Below the pieces are notes generated by a model that did no database searches, had not been told where the DNA came from, and was given only the letters and a program-made list of their open reading frames with translations. Source: Streptococcus salivarius (lineage in GTDB: Bacteria > Bacillota > Bacilli > Lactobacillales > Streptococcaceae). From it: a stretch of DNA of 64,000 nucleotides. Where the stretch lies: assembly GCF_009738225.1 (NCBI RefSeq), contig NZ_CP018187.1, forward strand, positions 1,002,501 through 1,066,500. The letters run 5' to 3'. Positions 8,685-16,369 of this stretch are shown here, piece by piece. Both the position numbers and the translations under genes were made by a program. Position 1 is the stretch's first letter; each line of letters opens with the position of its first letter.

Positions 8685-9365
8685 ATGAAAGATATTAGAA
8701 TTGCTATTGATGGTCCTGCGTCAAGTGGAAAAAGTACAGTAGCCAAGATTATTGCAAAAAATCTTGGCTATACTTATCTTGACACAGGTGCCATGTACCG
8801 ATCTGCAACTTATTTGGCCTTGCAGAATGGTTTAACTGAGGAAAATGTACCAGAAATTTTGGAGCAACTATCTCAATATCCGATTTCATTCGGAAAAGCA
8901 GCAGATGGTAGTCAGCAAGTTTATGTAGGTGATGTCGATATTACACACCCAATTCGTGATAACCAAGTTACAAATAATGTTTCTTGGGTCGCAGCTATTC
9001 CTGAAGTGCGTCAAGAACTCGTTGCGCAACAACAACGTATCGCTCAAGATGGGGCTATTATCATGGATGGTCGTGATATCGGAACCGTGGTTTTGCCTGA
9101 TGCAGAACTCAAGATTTTCTTGATTGCTTCAGTTGATGAACGTGCGGAACGTCGTTATAAGGAAAATATCGAAAAAGGTATCCCTGCTGACCTTGAGACT
9201 CTAAAAAAAGAAATTGCTGAACGTGACTATAAAGATAGTCATCGTAAGGTGTCACCTCTTAAACCAGCGGAAGATGCCATCACTTTTGATACTACAGGTG
9301 TGTCTATTAATGGTGTTGTGGAATTTATTCAAGAAAAAGCAAAAAAAATTATTGACAAAGGATGA
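8685..9365 (+). CDS. cmk: Cytidylate kinase
   Basis: CMP/dCMP kinase (226 residues) that makes CDP/dCDP from ATP and CMP in the cytoplasm. The P-loop GPASSGKS is at residues 10-17, followed by the YLDTGAMYR nucleoside-binding motif and [11 protein letters not shown]. Full length. The gene lies between the LysM gene and the infC operon, as in other streptococci. Its 3' end contains the -35 box of the infC promoter (9352-9357). Confidence 0.97.
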   Translation: MKDIRIAIDGPASSGKSTVAKIIAKNLGYTYLDTGAMYRSATYLALQNGLTEENVPEILEQLSQYPISFGKAADGSQQVYVGDVDITHPIRDNQVTNNVSWVAAIPEVRQELVAQQQRIAQDGAIIMDGRDIGTVVLPDAELKIFLIASVDERAERRYKENIEKGIPADLETLKKEIAERDYKDSHRKVSPLKPAEDAITFDTTGVSINGVVEFIQEKAKKIIDKG

Positions 9366-9380
9366 CTCACTTGTTATACT
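9352..9380 (+). promoter_or_regulatory. Promoter of infC-rpmI-rplT
   Basis: Consensus TTGACA (9352-9357), 17-bp spacer, TATACT (9375-9380). The -35 box lies inside the end of cmk. Expected start point is about 9387. Confidence 0.85.
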
Positions 9381-9386
9381 ATTAAC

Positions 9387-9510
9387 AATGAGAAAAGCAG
9401 AAGTGAGAACTTCTCGCCTTGCGACTTAGGTTGTCTGGCCCAACATGTCAAATCCCTCTAGGGATATTATGTGTGCGGGCTTGTATATCAAGTCCGCTTT
9501 GTTTTTCTCT
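9387..9510 (+). promoter_or_regulatory. infC leader with attenuator (L20-leader type)
   Basis: A leader of about 140 nt precedes infC. It contains a hairpin AGAAGT/ACTTCT near the 5' end and, just before the gene, an intrinsic terminator: GCGGGCTTG (9475-9483) pairs with CAAGTCCGC (9489-9497), followed by a T-rich run (9498-9510). The 5' arm of that terminator can pair instead with upstream sequence: GCCC (9438-9441) with GGGC (9477-9480), and ACAT (9443-9446) with ATGT (9469-9472). Two exclusive folds fit attenuation. In Firmicutes ribosomal protein L20 represses this operon through such a leader; that L20 acts here is inference from that knowledge. Confidence 0.75.
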
Positions 9511-9530
9511 AAAAAAATAAAGAGGTGAAG

Positions 9531-10055
9531 ATCATAGCTAAGAAAGATCTATTCATTAACGATGAAATTCGCGTTCGCGAAGTTCGTCTTGTTGGTCTTG
9601 ATGGTGAACAATTGGGAATTAAACCATTGTCAGAAGCACAAGCTATTGCAGATGATGCAAATGTTGACTTGGTTCTCATCCAACCACAAGCTACGCCACC
9701 TGTTGCGAAGATTATGGACTACGGTAAGTTCAAATTTGAGTATCAAAAGAAACAAAAAGAACAACGTAAGAAACAAAGCGTTGTTACCGTTAAGGAAGTT
9801 CGTTTGAGTCCAGTTATTGATAAAGGTGACTTTGAAACTAAACTTCGTAATGGCCGTAAATTCCTTGAAAAAGGAAACAAGGTTAAAGTTTCTATCCGAT
9901 TTAAAGGTCGTATGATTACTCACAAAGAAATCGGAGCTAAGGTCTTGGCGGAATTTGCTAAAAAAACGCAAGATATTGCGATTATTGAGCAAAGAGCGAA
10001 GATGGATGGACGTCAAATGTTCATGCAACTTGCACCAATTCCTGACAAAAAATAA
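9531..10055 (+). CDS. infC: Translation initiation factor IF-3
   Basis: IF-3 binds the 30S subunit, blocks premature 50S joining and checks start codon pairing. Both domains are present: N-domain ([13 protein letters not shown]) and C-domain ([10 protein letters not shown] through the [10 protein letters not shown] region), joined by a Lys-rich linker ([12 protein letters not shown]). There is no ATG. The extended ribosome site AAAGAGGTGA (9519-9528) runs over the only GTG (9525), so the initiator is most likely ATC at 9531 or ATA at 9534. infC is known to use rare AUU/AUC/AUA starts, which let IF-3 limit its own synthesis. First gene of the operon with rpmI and rplT. Confidence 0.93.
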   Translation: MIAKKDLFINDEIRVREVRLVGLDGEQLGIKPLSEAQAIADDANVDLVLIQPQATPPVAKIMDYGKFKFEYQKKQKEQRKKQSVVTVKEVRLSPVIDKGDFETKLRNGRKFLEKGNKVKVSIRFKGRMITHKEIGAKVLAEFAKKTQDIAIIEQRAKMDGRQMFMQLAPIPDKK

Positions 10056-10093
10056 TTGTCAAACTAACACTATTTTAAGAGGAGAATTTTAAA

Positions 10094-10294
10094 ATGCCAA
10101 AACAAAAAACACACCGCGCATCAGCTAAACGTTTCAAACGTACAGGTTCAGGTGGATTGAAACGCTTCCGTGCCTTCACATCTCACCGTTTCCACGGTAA
10201 AACTAAAAAACAACGTCGTCACCTTCGTAAAGCATCAATGGTACATTCAGGTGACTTTAAACGTATCAAATCAATGCTTTCACAAATGCGTTAA
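10094..10294 (+). CDS. rpmI: 50S ribosomal protein L35
   Basis: Very basic 66-residue protein of the large ribosomal subunit, matching L35 from its start ([15 protein letters not shown]) to its end. Codon use is strongly biased as expected for a highly expressed gene. It follows infC by 38 nt with AGAGGAGA before the ATG, and precedes rplT in the conserved infC-rpmI-rplT order. Confidence 0.97.
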   Translation: MPKQKTHRASAKRFKRTGSGGLKRFRAFTSHRFHGKTKKQRRHLRKASMVHSGDFKRIKSMLSQMR

Positions 10295-10350
10295 TTCGCT
10301 ACAAGCATTACAATTTAACTAAACTAGAATTAATTCGGAGGAATATATAA

Positions 10351-10710
10351 ATGGCTCGTGTTAAAGGTGGCGTTGTATCACGCAAACGTCGTAAACGTGT
10401 ATTGAAACTTGCTAAAGGTTACTATGGTGCAAAACACATCTTGTTCCGTACTGCAAAAGAACAAGTAATGAACTCTTACTACTATGCATACCGTGACCGT
10501 CGTCAAAAGAAACGTGATTTCCGTAAACTTTGGATCACACGTATCAATGCGGCAGCTCGTTTGAATGGTTTGTCATACTCACAATTGATGCACGGTTTGA
10601 AATTGGCTGAAATCGAAGTTAACCGTAAAATGCTTGCTGATTTGGCAGTTAAAGATGCAGCAGCTTTCACAGCTCTTGCAGATGCAGCTAAAGCAAAACT
10701 TGGTAAATAA
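10351..10710 (+). CDS. rplT: 50S ribosomal protein L20
   Basis: Basic 119-residue protein needed for early 50S assembly. The N-terminal extension that threads into 23S rRNA ([16 protein letters not shown]) and the globular C-terminal domain ([20 protein letters not shown]) are both present. In Firmicutes this protein is the repressor of its own operon through the leader, here at 9387-9510. A CGGAGGA site precedes the ATG. The operon ends at a terminator at 10718. Confidence 0.97.
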   Translation: MARVKGGVVSRKRRKRVLKLAKGYYGAKHILFRTAKEQVMNSYYYAYRDRRQKKRDFRKLWITRINAAARLNGLSYSQLMHGLKLAEIEVNRKMLADLAVKDAAAFTALADAAKAKLGK

Positions 10711-10717
10711 GAATTAA

Positions 10718-10741
10718 GGTGGGTCTTTCCCATCTTTTTTT
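10718..10741 (+). terminator. Terminator of the infC operon
   Basis: GGTGGG pairs with CCCATC around a TCTTT loop, followed by seven T. Confidence 0.9.
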
Positions 10742-10753
10742 GTGGGGGTAATC

Positions 10754-11227
10754 ATGATTCGTTTAGCAAAATTTGAAGATATTCCAAGATTGCAGGAATT
10801 ATTGGAGCAGATTCTTATTGTTCATCATCAAGCACGCCCTGATGTTTTTAAGTCAGAAGGCAGTAAATTTACAGATGCAGAGTTAGAAGCAGTAATTAAT
10901 GATTCAAAAAAACCTGTGTTTGTGTACGAGGATGACGAAGGGCGTATCTTGGGCCATCTTTTCTTAATGATTAAAGAAGAAACTGAAAAAGATGGTCCAC
11001 AAAAGGCTGTTAAGACTCTTTTTATTGATGATTTATGTGTTGATAAGGATGCTCGAGGTCAAAAATTAGGAGAAAAGCTTTACCAATTTGCCTTGGACTA
11101 TGCTAAGGAGCTAGGTTGTTATAATCTGACACTTCACGTATGGAATGATAATGCAGGTGCTCTACGTTTTTACGAACGTTTAGGTATGAAACCGAGATAT
11201 ACAGAAATGGAAACTATCCTAAAATAA
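10754..11227 (+). CDS. GNAT-family N-acetyltransferase
   Basis: Acetyl-CoA dependent acetyltransferase of the GNAT fold, about 157 residues. The signature region is FIDDLCVDKDARGQKLGEKL (motif A, with the R-G-x-x-L-G pyrophosphate loop), followed by ELGCYNLTLHVWNDN and ALRFYERLGM (motif B). The acetyl acceptor is unknown. I chose ATG 10754, preceded by GGGGG; an in-frame GTG at 10742 is possible but overlaps the terminator tail. Confidence 0.85.
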   Translation: MIRLAKFEDIPRLQELLEQILIVHHQARPDVFKSEGSKFTDAELEAVINDSKKPVFVYEDDEGRILGHLFLMIKEETEKDGPQKAVKTLFIDDLCVDKDARGQKLGEKLYQFALDYAKELGCYNLTLHVWNDNAGALRFYERLGMKPRYTEMETILK

Positions 11228-11312
11228 TACGTTTTCATGAGAGAAATTTAACTTACGAGGAAAAAATATTTTTGATATGCTAAAAGAGAACTTTTAGAAA
11301 TGGAGAATTTTA

Positions 11313-11834
11313 ATGCCTCGTAATTTTAAAGAAGCTTTGCTTTTTACGTTTTTGATGTGTGGAATGATGGTCTGTGGGATGAGTCTCTGGAATCTTCTCA
11401 TCCTTGATTGGACTGGAGTAGTTCCCTTTGCTTGGGGTCACTTTTTCCAAGGTTATCTTCCTGGATTTGTGGTTGCTTTCTTACTTGATATGCTTTTGGT
11501 GGGACCACTAGCCAAAACAATAGCATTTGCAATTTTGCATAAAGTAAAAGCCCATGATAAACGATGGGCAAAGATTTTAGTGATTTCTGGAACCATGGCG
11601 CTATTTATGGTAACGTTTATGTCATTCTATGGATTAGTTTACAACAGTCAGTCGGTGACGCTATTATCCTATGGTCGTGCTTGGTTGACAAATGTTATCA
11701 TGGCTTTACCACTTAATTTTCTAGTGGTTGGTCCAATCTCACGTTTTATCTTGGGAAAACTACAAAAACCATTGCCTGGTGAAGAAGTCGTTGAGAATTT
11801 TGACGACGATGATGAATTACCAACGATAATATAA
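11313..11834 (+). CDS. DUF2798 membrane protein
   Basis: Integral membrane protein of 173 residues built as two similar halves, each with two hydrophobic helices and a conserved P-L-x-x-x-(V/F)-V-G-P-(L/I) motif (LLVGPLAKTIAF near 62-73 and FLVVGPISRFIL near 136-147). This duplicated pattern is typical of DUF2798. Function is unknown. ATG 11313 follows TGGAGA. A short hairpin (CTAAAAG/CTTTTAG, 11279-11296) lies just upstream of the ribosome site. Confidence 0.75.
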   Translation: MPRNFKEALLFTFLMCGMMVCGMSLWNLLILDWTGVVPFAWGHFFQGYLPGFVVAFLLDMLLVGPLAKTIAFAILHKVKAHDKRWAKILVISGTMALFMVTFMSFYGLVYNSQSVTLLSYGRAWLTNVIMALPLNFLVVGPISRFILGKLQKPLPGEEVVENFDDDDELPTII

Positions 11835-11835
11835 A

Positions 11836-11864
11836 AAAACTGGAGTTTCTTTCCAGTTTTTTTA
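11836..11864. terminator. Terminator after the DUF2798 gene
   Basis: AAAACTGGA pairs with TTCCAGTTTT, with a T run on the plus strand and an A run on the other side. It can work in both directions between the convergent genes. Confidence 0.85.
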
Positions 11865-11869
11865 TATCA

Positions 11870-11895
11870 AAAGCAGCCACGGATGTGACTGCTTA
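11870..11895 (-). terminator. Terminator of the tautomerase gene
   Basis: On the minus strand AAGCAG pairs with CTGCTT, followed by TTTG. It lies directly after the stop of the convergent gene. Confidence 0.6.
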
Positions 11896-11902
11896 ATGAT
11901 GA

Positions 11903-12088
11903 TTAGTTTTTCTTCTTCATTTCACCATGTGGGTAGTAAGTTCCCTCTGGCATATCATTAATGAAAACATGAATGGCTTCTTTAGGTGCTTTGGCAACAC
12001 GTGATACAACCTCAGTAACTTCGCGAGCAAGTTCGATTTTTTGTTCTTCAGTACGACCTTCAAAGAGATCAATCTTTACAAATGGCAT
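11903..12088 (-). CDS. 4-oxalocrotonate tautomerase family protein
   Basis: Small tautomerase of 61 residues. The catalytic residue in the family is the N-terminal proline exposed after Met removal, here Pro2 in MPFVKIDLFEGRT. The E-E-Q-K-x-x-L helix and the VFINDMP strand are also typical. Hexamer formation is expected from the family. The physiological substrate in streptococci is not known, as no aromatic degradation genes are nearby. An AAGGAGA site precedes the ATG. Confidence 0.88.
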   Translation of the reverse strand: MPFVKIDLFEGRTEEQKIELAREVTEVVSRVAKAPKEAIHVFINDMPEGTYYPHGEMKKKN

Positions 12089-12161
12089 AATGCATCTCCT
12101 TAGTTTTGATAGTCCTATTATAGCATTAATGAAGAGAATATTCTAAAGTTTATGGAAATTC

Positions 12162-12190
12162 TTGAAATGATATTATCAAAATGCTACAAT
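12162..12190 (+). promoter_or_regulatory. Near-consensus promoter in front of a gene remnant
   Basis: TTGAAA (12162-12167), 17-bp spacer, TACAAT (12185-12190). It is followed at 12206 by a good ribosome site (AGGAGGG) but by no start codon. Confidence 0.6.
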
Positions 12191-12207
12191 GTGCTGATTC
12201 CTAATAG

Positions 12208-12333
12208 GAGGGTCTAAAGTATAAAGAGCTAGATAGTCAAGAGCTTTACCTCTTAGCTGATATAAATGCTATTACTTTAGATTCGAGTGTTCCTGATTTA
12301 GGAATTTTTCACATTCTATTAAAGATGGTATGA
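12208..12333 (+). pseudogene. Startless short coding remnant
   Basis: After AGGAGGG a frame runs for about 38 codons from TAT 12220 to a TGA at 12331-12333. It encodes an acidic/hydrophobic peptide beginning YKELDSQELYLLADIN. No ATG, GTG or TTG lies at the right distance; the sequence AAAGTATAAAG could derive from an ATG by a small change. I do not recognise the family. The 360-base gap between the tautomerase and pepV holds only this remnant, its promoter and the pepV promoter. Confidence 0.35.
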
Positions 12334-12448
12334 AGTCTTTTGACATTCGGTAAGGGATTGCATTTTTTATTGGCTTTGTTTATAAGGGATGAAAACTCTT
12401 ACTAAAAATGGTAAAATAGTGCTAACTAGAGACAGTAAGGAGTAAATT

Positions 12449-13855
12449 ATGACAATTGATTTTCGTGCCGAAGTTGATAAGCGCAAAGATGCCTTGATGG
12501 AGGACCTTTTTGGTCTTTTGCGTATTAACTCAGAACGTGATGACAGTAAGGTTGATGATAAGCACCCATTTGGTCCTGGACCAGTAAAAGCTTTGGAACA
12601 TTTTCTTGCTTTAGCTGAACGTGATGGTTATAAAACTCGTAATATTGATAATTATGCTGGTGACTTTGAATTTGGTCAAGGTGATGAAGTATTGGGTATC
12701 TTTGCACACTTGGATGTAGTTCCAGCTGGGAGTGGTTGGGATACAGATCCTTATGAACCTGTAATCAAAGATGGCAAACTTTATGCTCGTGGGTCATCAG
12801 ATGATAAAGGCCCAACAATGGCTTGTTACTATGCCTTGAAAATTATTAAAGAACTCGAGCTTCCAGTATCTAAGCGTGTGCGTTTCATTGTTGGTACTGA
12901 TGAAGAATCTGGTTGGGGCGATATGGATTATTACTTCGCTCATAATGGGTTGAAAGATCCTGATTTTGGTTTTTCACCTGATGCAGAATTTCCAATTATC
13001 AATGGTGAAAAGGGTAATATTACAGCTTATCTCCATTTTGAAGGTCAAAATGATGGAGAATTTAGCCTTGTGTCTTTTAATGGTGGTTTGCGTGAAAATA
13101 TGGTTCCTGAATCTGCAAGTGCAGATTTCACTGGACCTATCACTTTGAAAGAAATCGAGGCTAAATTAAAAGACTTTGTTGCTGACCAAGAGGTGACTGG
13201 TCAAGTGATTGAAGAAGCAGGTATTTTTCATGTGACTATTCATGGGAAATCTGCTCATGGTATGATGCCTCAAAATGGTATTAATGGAGCAACCTACTTG
13301 GCACTCTTCCTTAGCCAATTTGATTTTCAAGGTAATGCTAAAAAGTATTTGGATTTAATTGCTGAAACATTGCATAAAGATTTCTTTGGTGAAAAAGTAG
13401 GTCTTGCTTACACAGATCCTAAGATGGGTGAATTGACCATGAATGCTGGGGTGTTTCATTTCAATAAGGAATCAGCAGATAATACAATCGCTTTGAATTT
13501 CCGCTACCCTCAAGGGGTTGATACGGACGCTATTAAGGATGGTCTTGAAAAACTTGAAGGTCCTAAGGCAGTTAGTCTCTCAGAACATGGTCATGTGCCA
13601 CATTATGTACCAGTTGATGATCCTATGGTAGAGACTCTTCTTTCAGTCTATGAGAAACAAACAGGACTTAAAGGTCATGAACAAATTATTGGTGGTGGGA
13701 CATTTGGACGTCTCCTAAAACGTGGTGTTGCCTATGGAGCTATGTTCCCTGGTTATGTCAACACTATGCACCAAGCGAATGAGTTTACTGAGGTTGAAGA
13801 CTTGTACCGTGCAGCTGCCATTTATGCAGAAGCTATCTATGAGTTAATCAAATAA
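12449..13855 (+). CDS. pepV: Dipeptidase PepV
   Basis: M20 di-zinc dipeptidase (468 residues) that hydrolyses dipeptides in the cytoplasm, complementing PepT. Metal and catalytic motifs are visible: HLDVVPAG (His87, Asp89), RGSSDDKGP near 115-123, TDEESGWGD near 150-158, and a late HQANEF motif carrying the last metal His. The lid domain contains [15 protein letters not shown] 12449 follows AAGGAG. TAAAAT at 12412-12417 with an upstream TGG is a likely extended -10. A terminator follows immediately. Confidence 0.95.
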   Translation: MTIDFRAEVDKRKDALMEDLFGLLRINSERDDSKVDDKHPFGPGPVKALEHFLALAERDGYKTRNIDNYAGDFEFGQGDEVLGIFAHLDVVPAGSGWDTDPYEPVIKDGKLYARGSSDDKGPTMACYYALKIIKELELPVSKRVRFIVGTDEESGWGDMDYYFAHNGLKDPDFGFSPDAEFPIINGEKGNITAYLHFEGQNDGEFSLVSFNGGLRENMVPESASADFTGPITLKEIEAKLKDFVADQEVTGQVIEEAGIFHVTIHGKSAHGMMPQNGINGATYLALFLSQFDFQGNAKKYLDLIAETLHKDFFGEKVGLAYTDPKMGELTMNAGVFHFNKESADNTIALNFRYPQGVDTDAIKDGLEKLEGPKAVSLSEHGHVPHYVPVDDPMVETLLSVYEKQTGLKGHEQIIGGGTFGRLLKRGVAYGAMFPGYVNTMHQANEFTEVEDLYRAAAIYAEAIYELIK

Positions 13856-13856
13856 A

Positions 13857-13883
13857 AAAGAGAGACAGTTTTGTCTCTTTTTT
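13857..13883 (+). terminator. Terminator after pepV
   Basis: AGAGACA pairs with TGTCTCT around a short loop, followed by six T. Confidence 0.85.
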
Positions 13884-13895
13884 GAGGAGGAAAAT

Positions 13896-14480
13896 ATGGA
13901 AACACTCGATGAATTAACACAAGCCATTATGGCTGATGAACAAAATAAAGTTTATACGGAACAAGGTATAAAACCCTTGTTTTCCATTCCAAAAACGGCT
14001 CGGATTAATATCGTTGGACAAGCTCCTGGTATTCGTGCCCAAGAGTCTGGCCTTTACTGGAATGATCCTAGTGGTGATAATCTCAGGGATTGGATGGGGG
14101 TTTCACGCGAAGAATTCTATGAATCTGGTATGTTTGCTATTGTACCAATGGATTTTTATTTCCCAGGTCATGGTAAATCAGGTGATTTACCTCCTCGCAA
14201 AGGATTTGCAGATAAGTGGCATGAGAAAGTTCTTGCTTTAGCTCCTGATATCCAATTGACGATTTTAGTAGGTAATTATGCACAGCATTACTATTTACAT
14301 CAAAAATCGTCAGCAAAATTAACAGATACAGTTAAGCATTACAAAGATTATCTACCAGAGTTTTTCCCTCTCGTTCATCCTTCTCCTCGAAATAATATTT
14401 GGCAAGCAAAAAATCCATGGTTTATGGAAGAAGTAGTTCCAGATTTGAAGGCCTTGGTCAAAAAAATCTTAAGTCGATGA
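13896..14480 (+). CDS. Uracil-DNA glycosylase superfamily protein
   Basis: Protein of 194 residues with the uracil-DNA glycosylase fold but not classical Ung. The N-terminal motif is GQAPGIRAQESG (family-4/5-like G-x-A-P-G), and the C-terminal substrate loop is HPSPRNN. It may repair uracil or another base lesion, but activity is unproven; many streptococci carry this paralogue besides ung (here at 57495). A GAGGAGG site lies before ATG 13896. Confidence 0.8.
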   Translation: METLDELTQAIMADEQNKVYTEQGIKPLFSIPKTARINIVGQAPGIRAQESGLYWNDPSGDNLRDWMGVSREEFYESGMFAIVPMDFYFPGHGKSGDLPPRKGFADKWHEKVLALAPDIQLTILVGNYAQHYYLHQKSSAKLTDTVKHYKDYLPEFFPLVHPSPRNNIWQAKNPWFMEEVVPDLKALVKKILSR

Positions 14481-14570
14481 TGTCTGATATCTGCACTTGG
14501 ATTGTCATTTGGTATTGTTTCAAATCAATGAAGCAACTATCAGAACATACCCAAATATTGTAAAGATTTT

Positions 14571-14590
14571 AGCCCTTTGGGGCTTTTTTT
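14571..14590 (+). terminator. Terminator after the UDG-like gene
   Basis: AGCCC pairs with GGGCT around TTTG, followed by seven T. Confidence 0.85.
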
Positions 14591-14694
14591 GATGGTTTAA
14601 TAAATTATTCGGGAAAAATAATTAATAAAAAATCTAATATTAAACTTATCTACAGCCACTTAATTCTAATTTTCAGAAGAAGTAACATATAAAA

Positions 14695-16009
14695 GATACT
14701 GTCAATAATTATGTGTAAACACTCAAGTAGAGTTGAAGAATGTTAATCAAATTAGCTTTCAAGTGTGTCAGAACATTGGCCAAACCCTTTATAGATGCGT
14801 TGACTTTGCTTGAAATTATAATCTTCAAACAGGATAACTAAATAACGTTCCAGAGCCTCCTCGTTAGGGAAAAGAACCTGCTTTTTCGTTTGACGTTTGA
14901 TTTCTTTGTTAAGAGACTCAATGAGGTTTGTCGAATTAATGCTGTGCCAAATCTGGTAGGGAAACTGATAAAAAGTTAAAAGATTATCCGTATTCTCCAG
15001 ACTTTCCATGACTTTCCTATACTTTGGTTTCCATTCGGCGATAAAGTCCTCTAAAGCTTGCACTGCCATTTCTAAATTTTCAGCACGATAAATCGTTTTA
15101 AATTGCTCCAGAATAACCGCTCTATCTGCTCGTTTCACTTTACTAGCTAGATTTCGTCTAATATGAATTAAGCAACGTTGTTGTTTAGCTAATGGGTAAG
15201 CCTGACTGATAATCTGCTCAAGCCCCTTGAAGCCATCGGTCACTACAAGAGAAACCTGTTGGATTCCTTGGTTTTGAAGCTTGTCTAACAGGGTGGACCA
15301 AGAAGCATTGTTTTCATTTTGGGGCAATCTCATATCCAAGAACAGCCTTCTGTCCTTCTGGTGTAACGCCAAGTGCGATATGAATACATTCTTTACTAAC
15401 GGTTCCACGTCTTAATGGAAGATAGGTTCTGTCAAGAAATAAAACAGAGTAATTGGCTTCTAAGCTTTGCTCATGAAAAGCAGCGACATTCTCCTGAGTT
15501 GCTTTTGAGATATTAGAAATTGTGGCAGGACTATAGTGATGACCATACATTCGCTCGATGATGTCACTAATTTCTCGAGTCGTTACACCGGTTTGATAGA
15601 GTTTGATAACCATCTCTTCCAAGTGGTCATCTCTACGCCCATAAGCAGGTATCAAAGATGGACTAAAGTTCCCATTACACTCTCTTGGAATAGTTAACTG
15701 AACAGTCCCATATTTGGTTTCAAATTTCCGTGAATAGGTTCCGTTACGACTATTACCAGAAATATAGCCTACTTTTTCGTAAGGCTCATACCCTAAAAAG
15801 GCTGACAATTCTGATTGAAGGAGATCATTCATAGCTGTTTCAAGAGAAGTATGGAAAAATTCATCAATATCTTGCTTTTGGGCTAGGATGTTAAGTAAAA
15901 TATGTTGGTAAACTGAGCCATAGGAATAAATCTCTTTCTAGTAATGTGTTGCAACTCTACTATAACAGATTTATTCCTTTTGTGTTTACACAACTTATTT
16001 TACACTACC
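14695..16009 (-). mobile_element. Decayed IS256-family element (IS1191-like)
   Basis: Insertion sequence of about 1.3 kb carrying one broken transposase on the minus strand. Imperfect terminal inverted repeats are visible: the left end begins GATACTGT at 14695 and the right end, read inward, begins GGTAGTGT from 16009. Both continue into a shared GTGTAAACAC. The size, ends and protein resemble IS1191 of S. thermophilus. The 8 bases flanking each end (ATATAAAA and AAACTAAT) do not match, so no target duplication remains. This fits an old insertion or one altered by recombination. Confidence 0.85.
14752..15922 (-). pseudogene. IS256-family transposase, two frameshifts
   Basis: DDE transposase reading from a probable ATG at 15922. 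The first shift is at about 15895-15905, before the frame that encodes an intact-looking ILAQKQDIDEFF. The second lies in the C4A4 homopolymer at 15317-15324, where GYEIAPK meets a stop while the other frame continues NENNASWSTLL. The catalytic Asp, Asp and Glu can be located (LFLDRTYLPL, VVTDGFKGL, NLIESLNKE). The residue after the first Asp is Arg where relatives have a small residue. It is not functional as a single protein unless frameshifting occurs. Confidence 0.88.
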
Positions 16010-16306
16010 AAACTAATAAATATAGGAAGATAAAGGAGAGAATCTAGGTAGATAGCTATCCGAAAGCTAAATATCACAATGAAAATCAAAATGAAAGCTT
16101 ATTATCGCTTGTTTTTCATGATTTTTTCAATAAAAAAACATTAAAGTGAATCATCCTGTATATTATAAAATTAAACCTTCTATTTACAACGAAAACACTA
16201 TTTATTATAGGGTTTTATCTATCAAATACTTTGATATTAAAAAGTATTTGAATTTAAGAATCTAATAGAATTTAAAGGAATGGATGTTTTTATGAGATAT
16301 CTCAAA
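16010..16306 (+). other. AT-rich intergenic region upstream of the surface adhesin
   Basis: No gene is seen between the IS end and the adhesin promoter. It is AT-rich and contains the inverted repeat at 16223-16250. Confidence 0.5.
16223..16250. promoter_or_regulatory. Perfect inverted repeat upstream of the adhesin gene
   Basis: CAAATACTT (16223-16231) and AAGTATTTG (16242-16250) form a perfect 9-bp dyad with a 10-bp centre, about 57 bp before the -35 box. It could be an operator; no regulator is assigned. Confidence 0.4.
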
Positions 16307-16334
16307 TTGACAAGGTTCTTTCTTTTGTTAGAAT
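16307..16334 (+). promoter_or_regulatory. Promoter of the adhesin gene
   Basis: TTGACA (16307-16312), 16-bp spacer, TAGAAT (16329-16334). Confidence 0.7.
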
Positions 16335-16369
16335 ATGAACATAACTAAATATAGAAGGACGTAATTTAA

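Noticed and set aside
9630-10028. Frame of 132 codons on the minus strand opposite infC
   Set aside because: It lies wholly within infC, has unusual composition and no promoter or ribosome site.
14481-14570. Short frame of about 28 codons after the UDG-like gene
   Set aside because: It lies just before the terminator, with no ribosome site and no coding-like composition.
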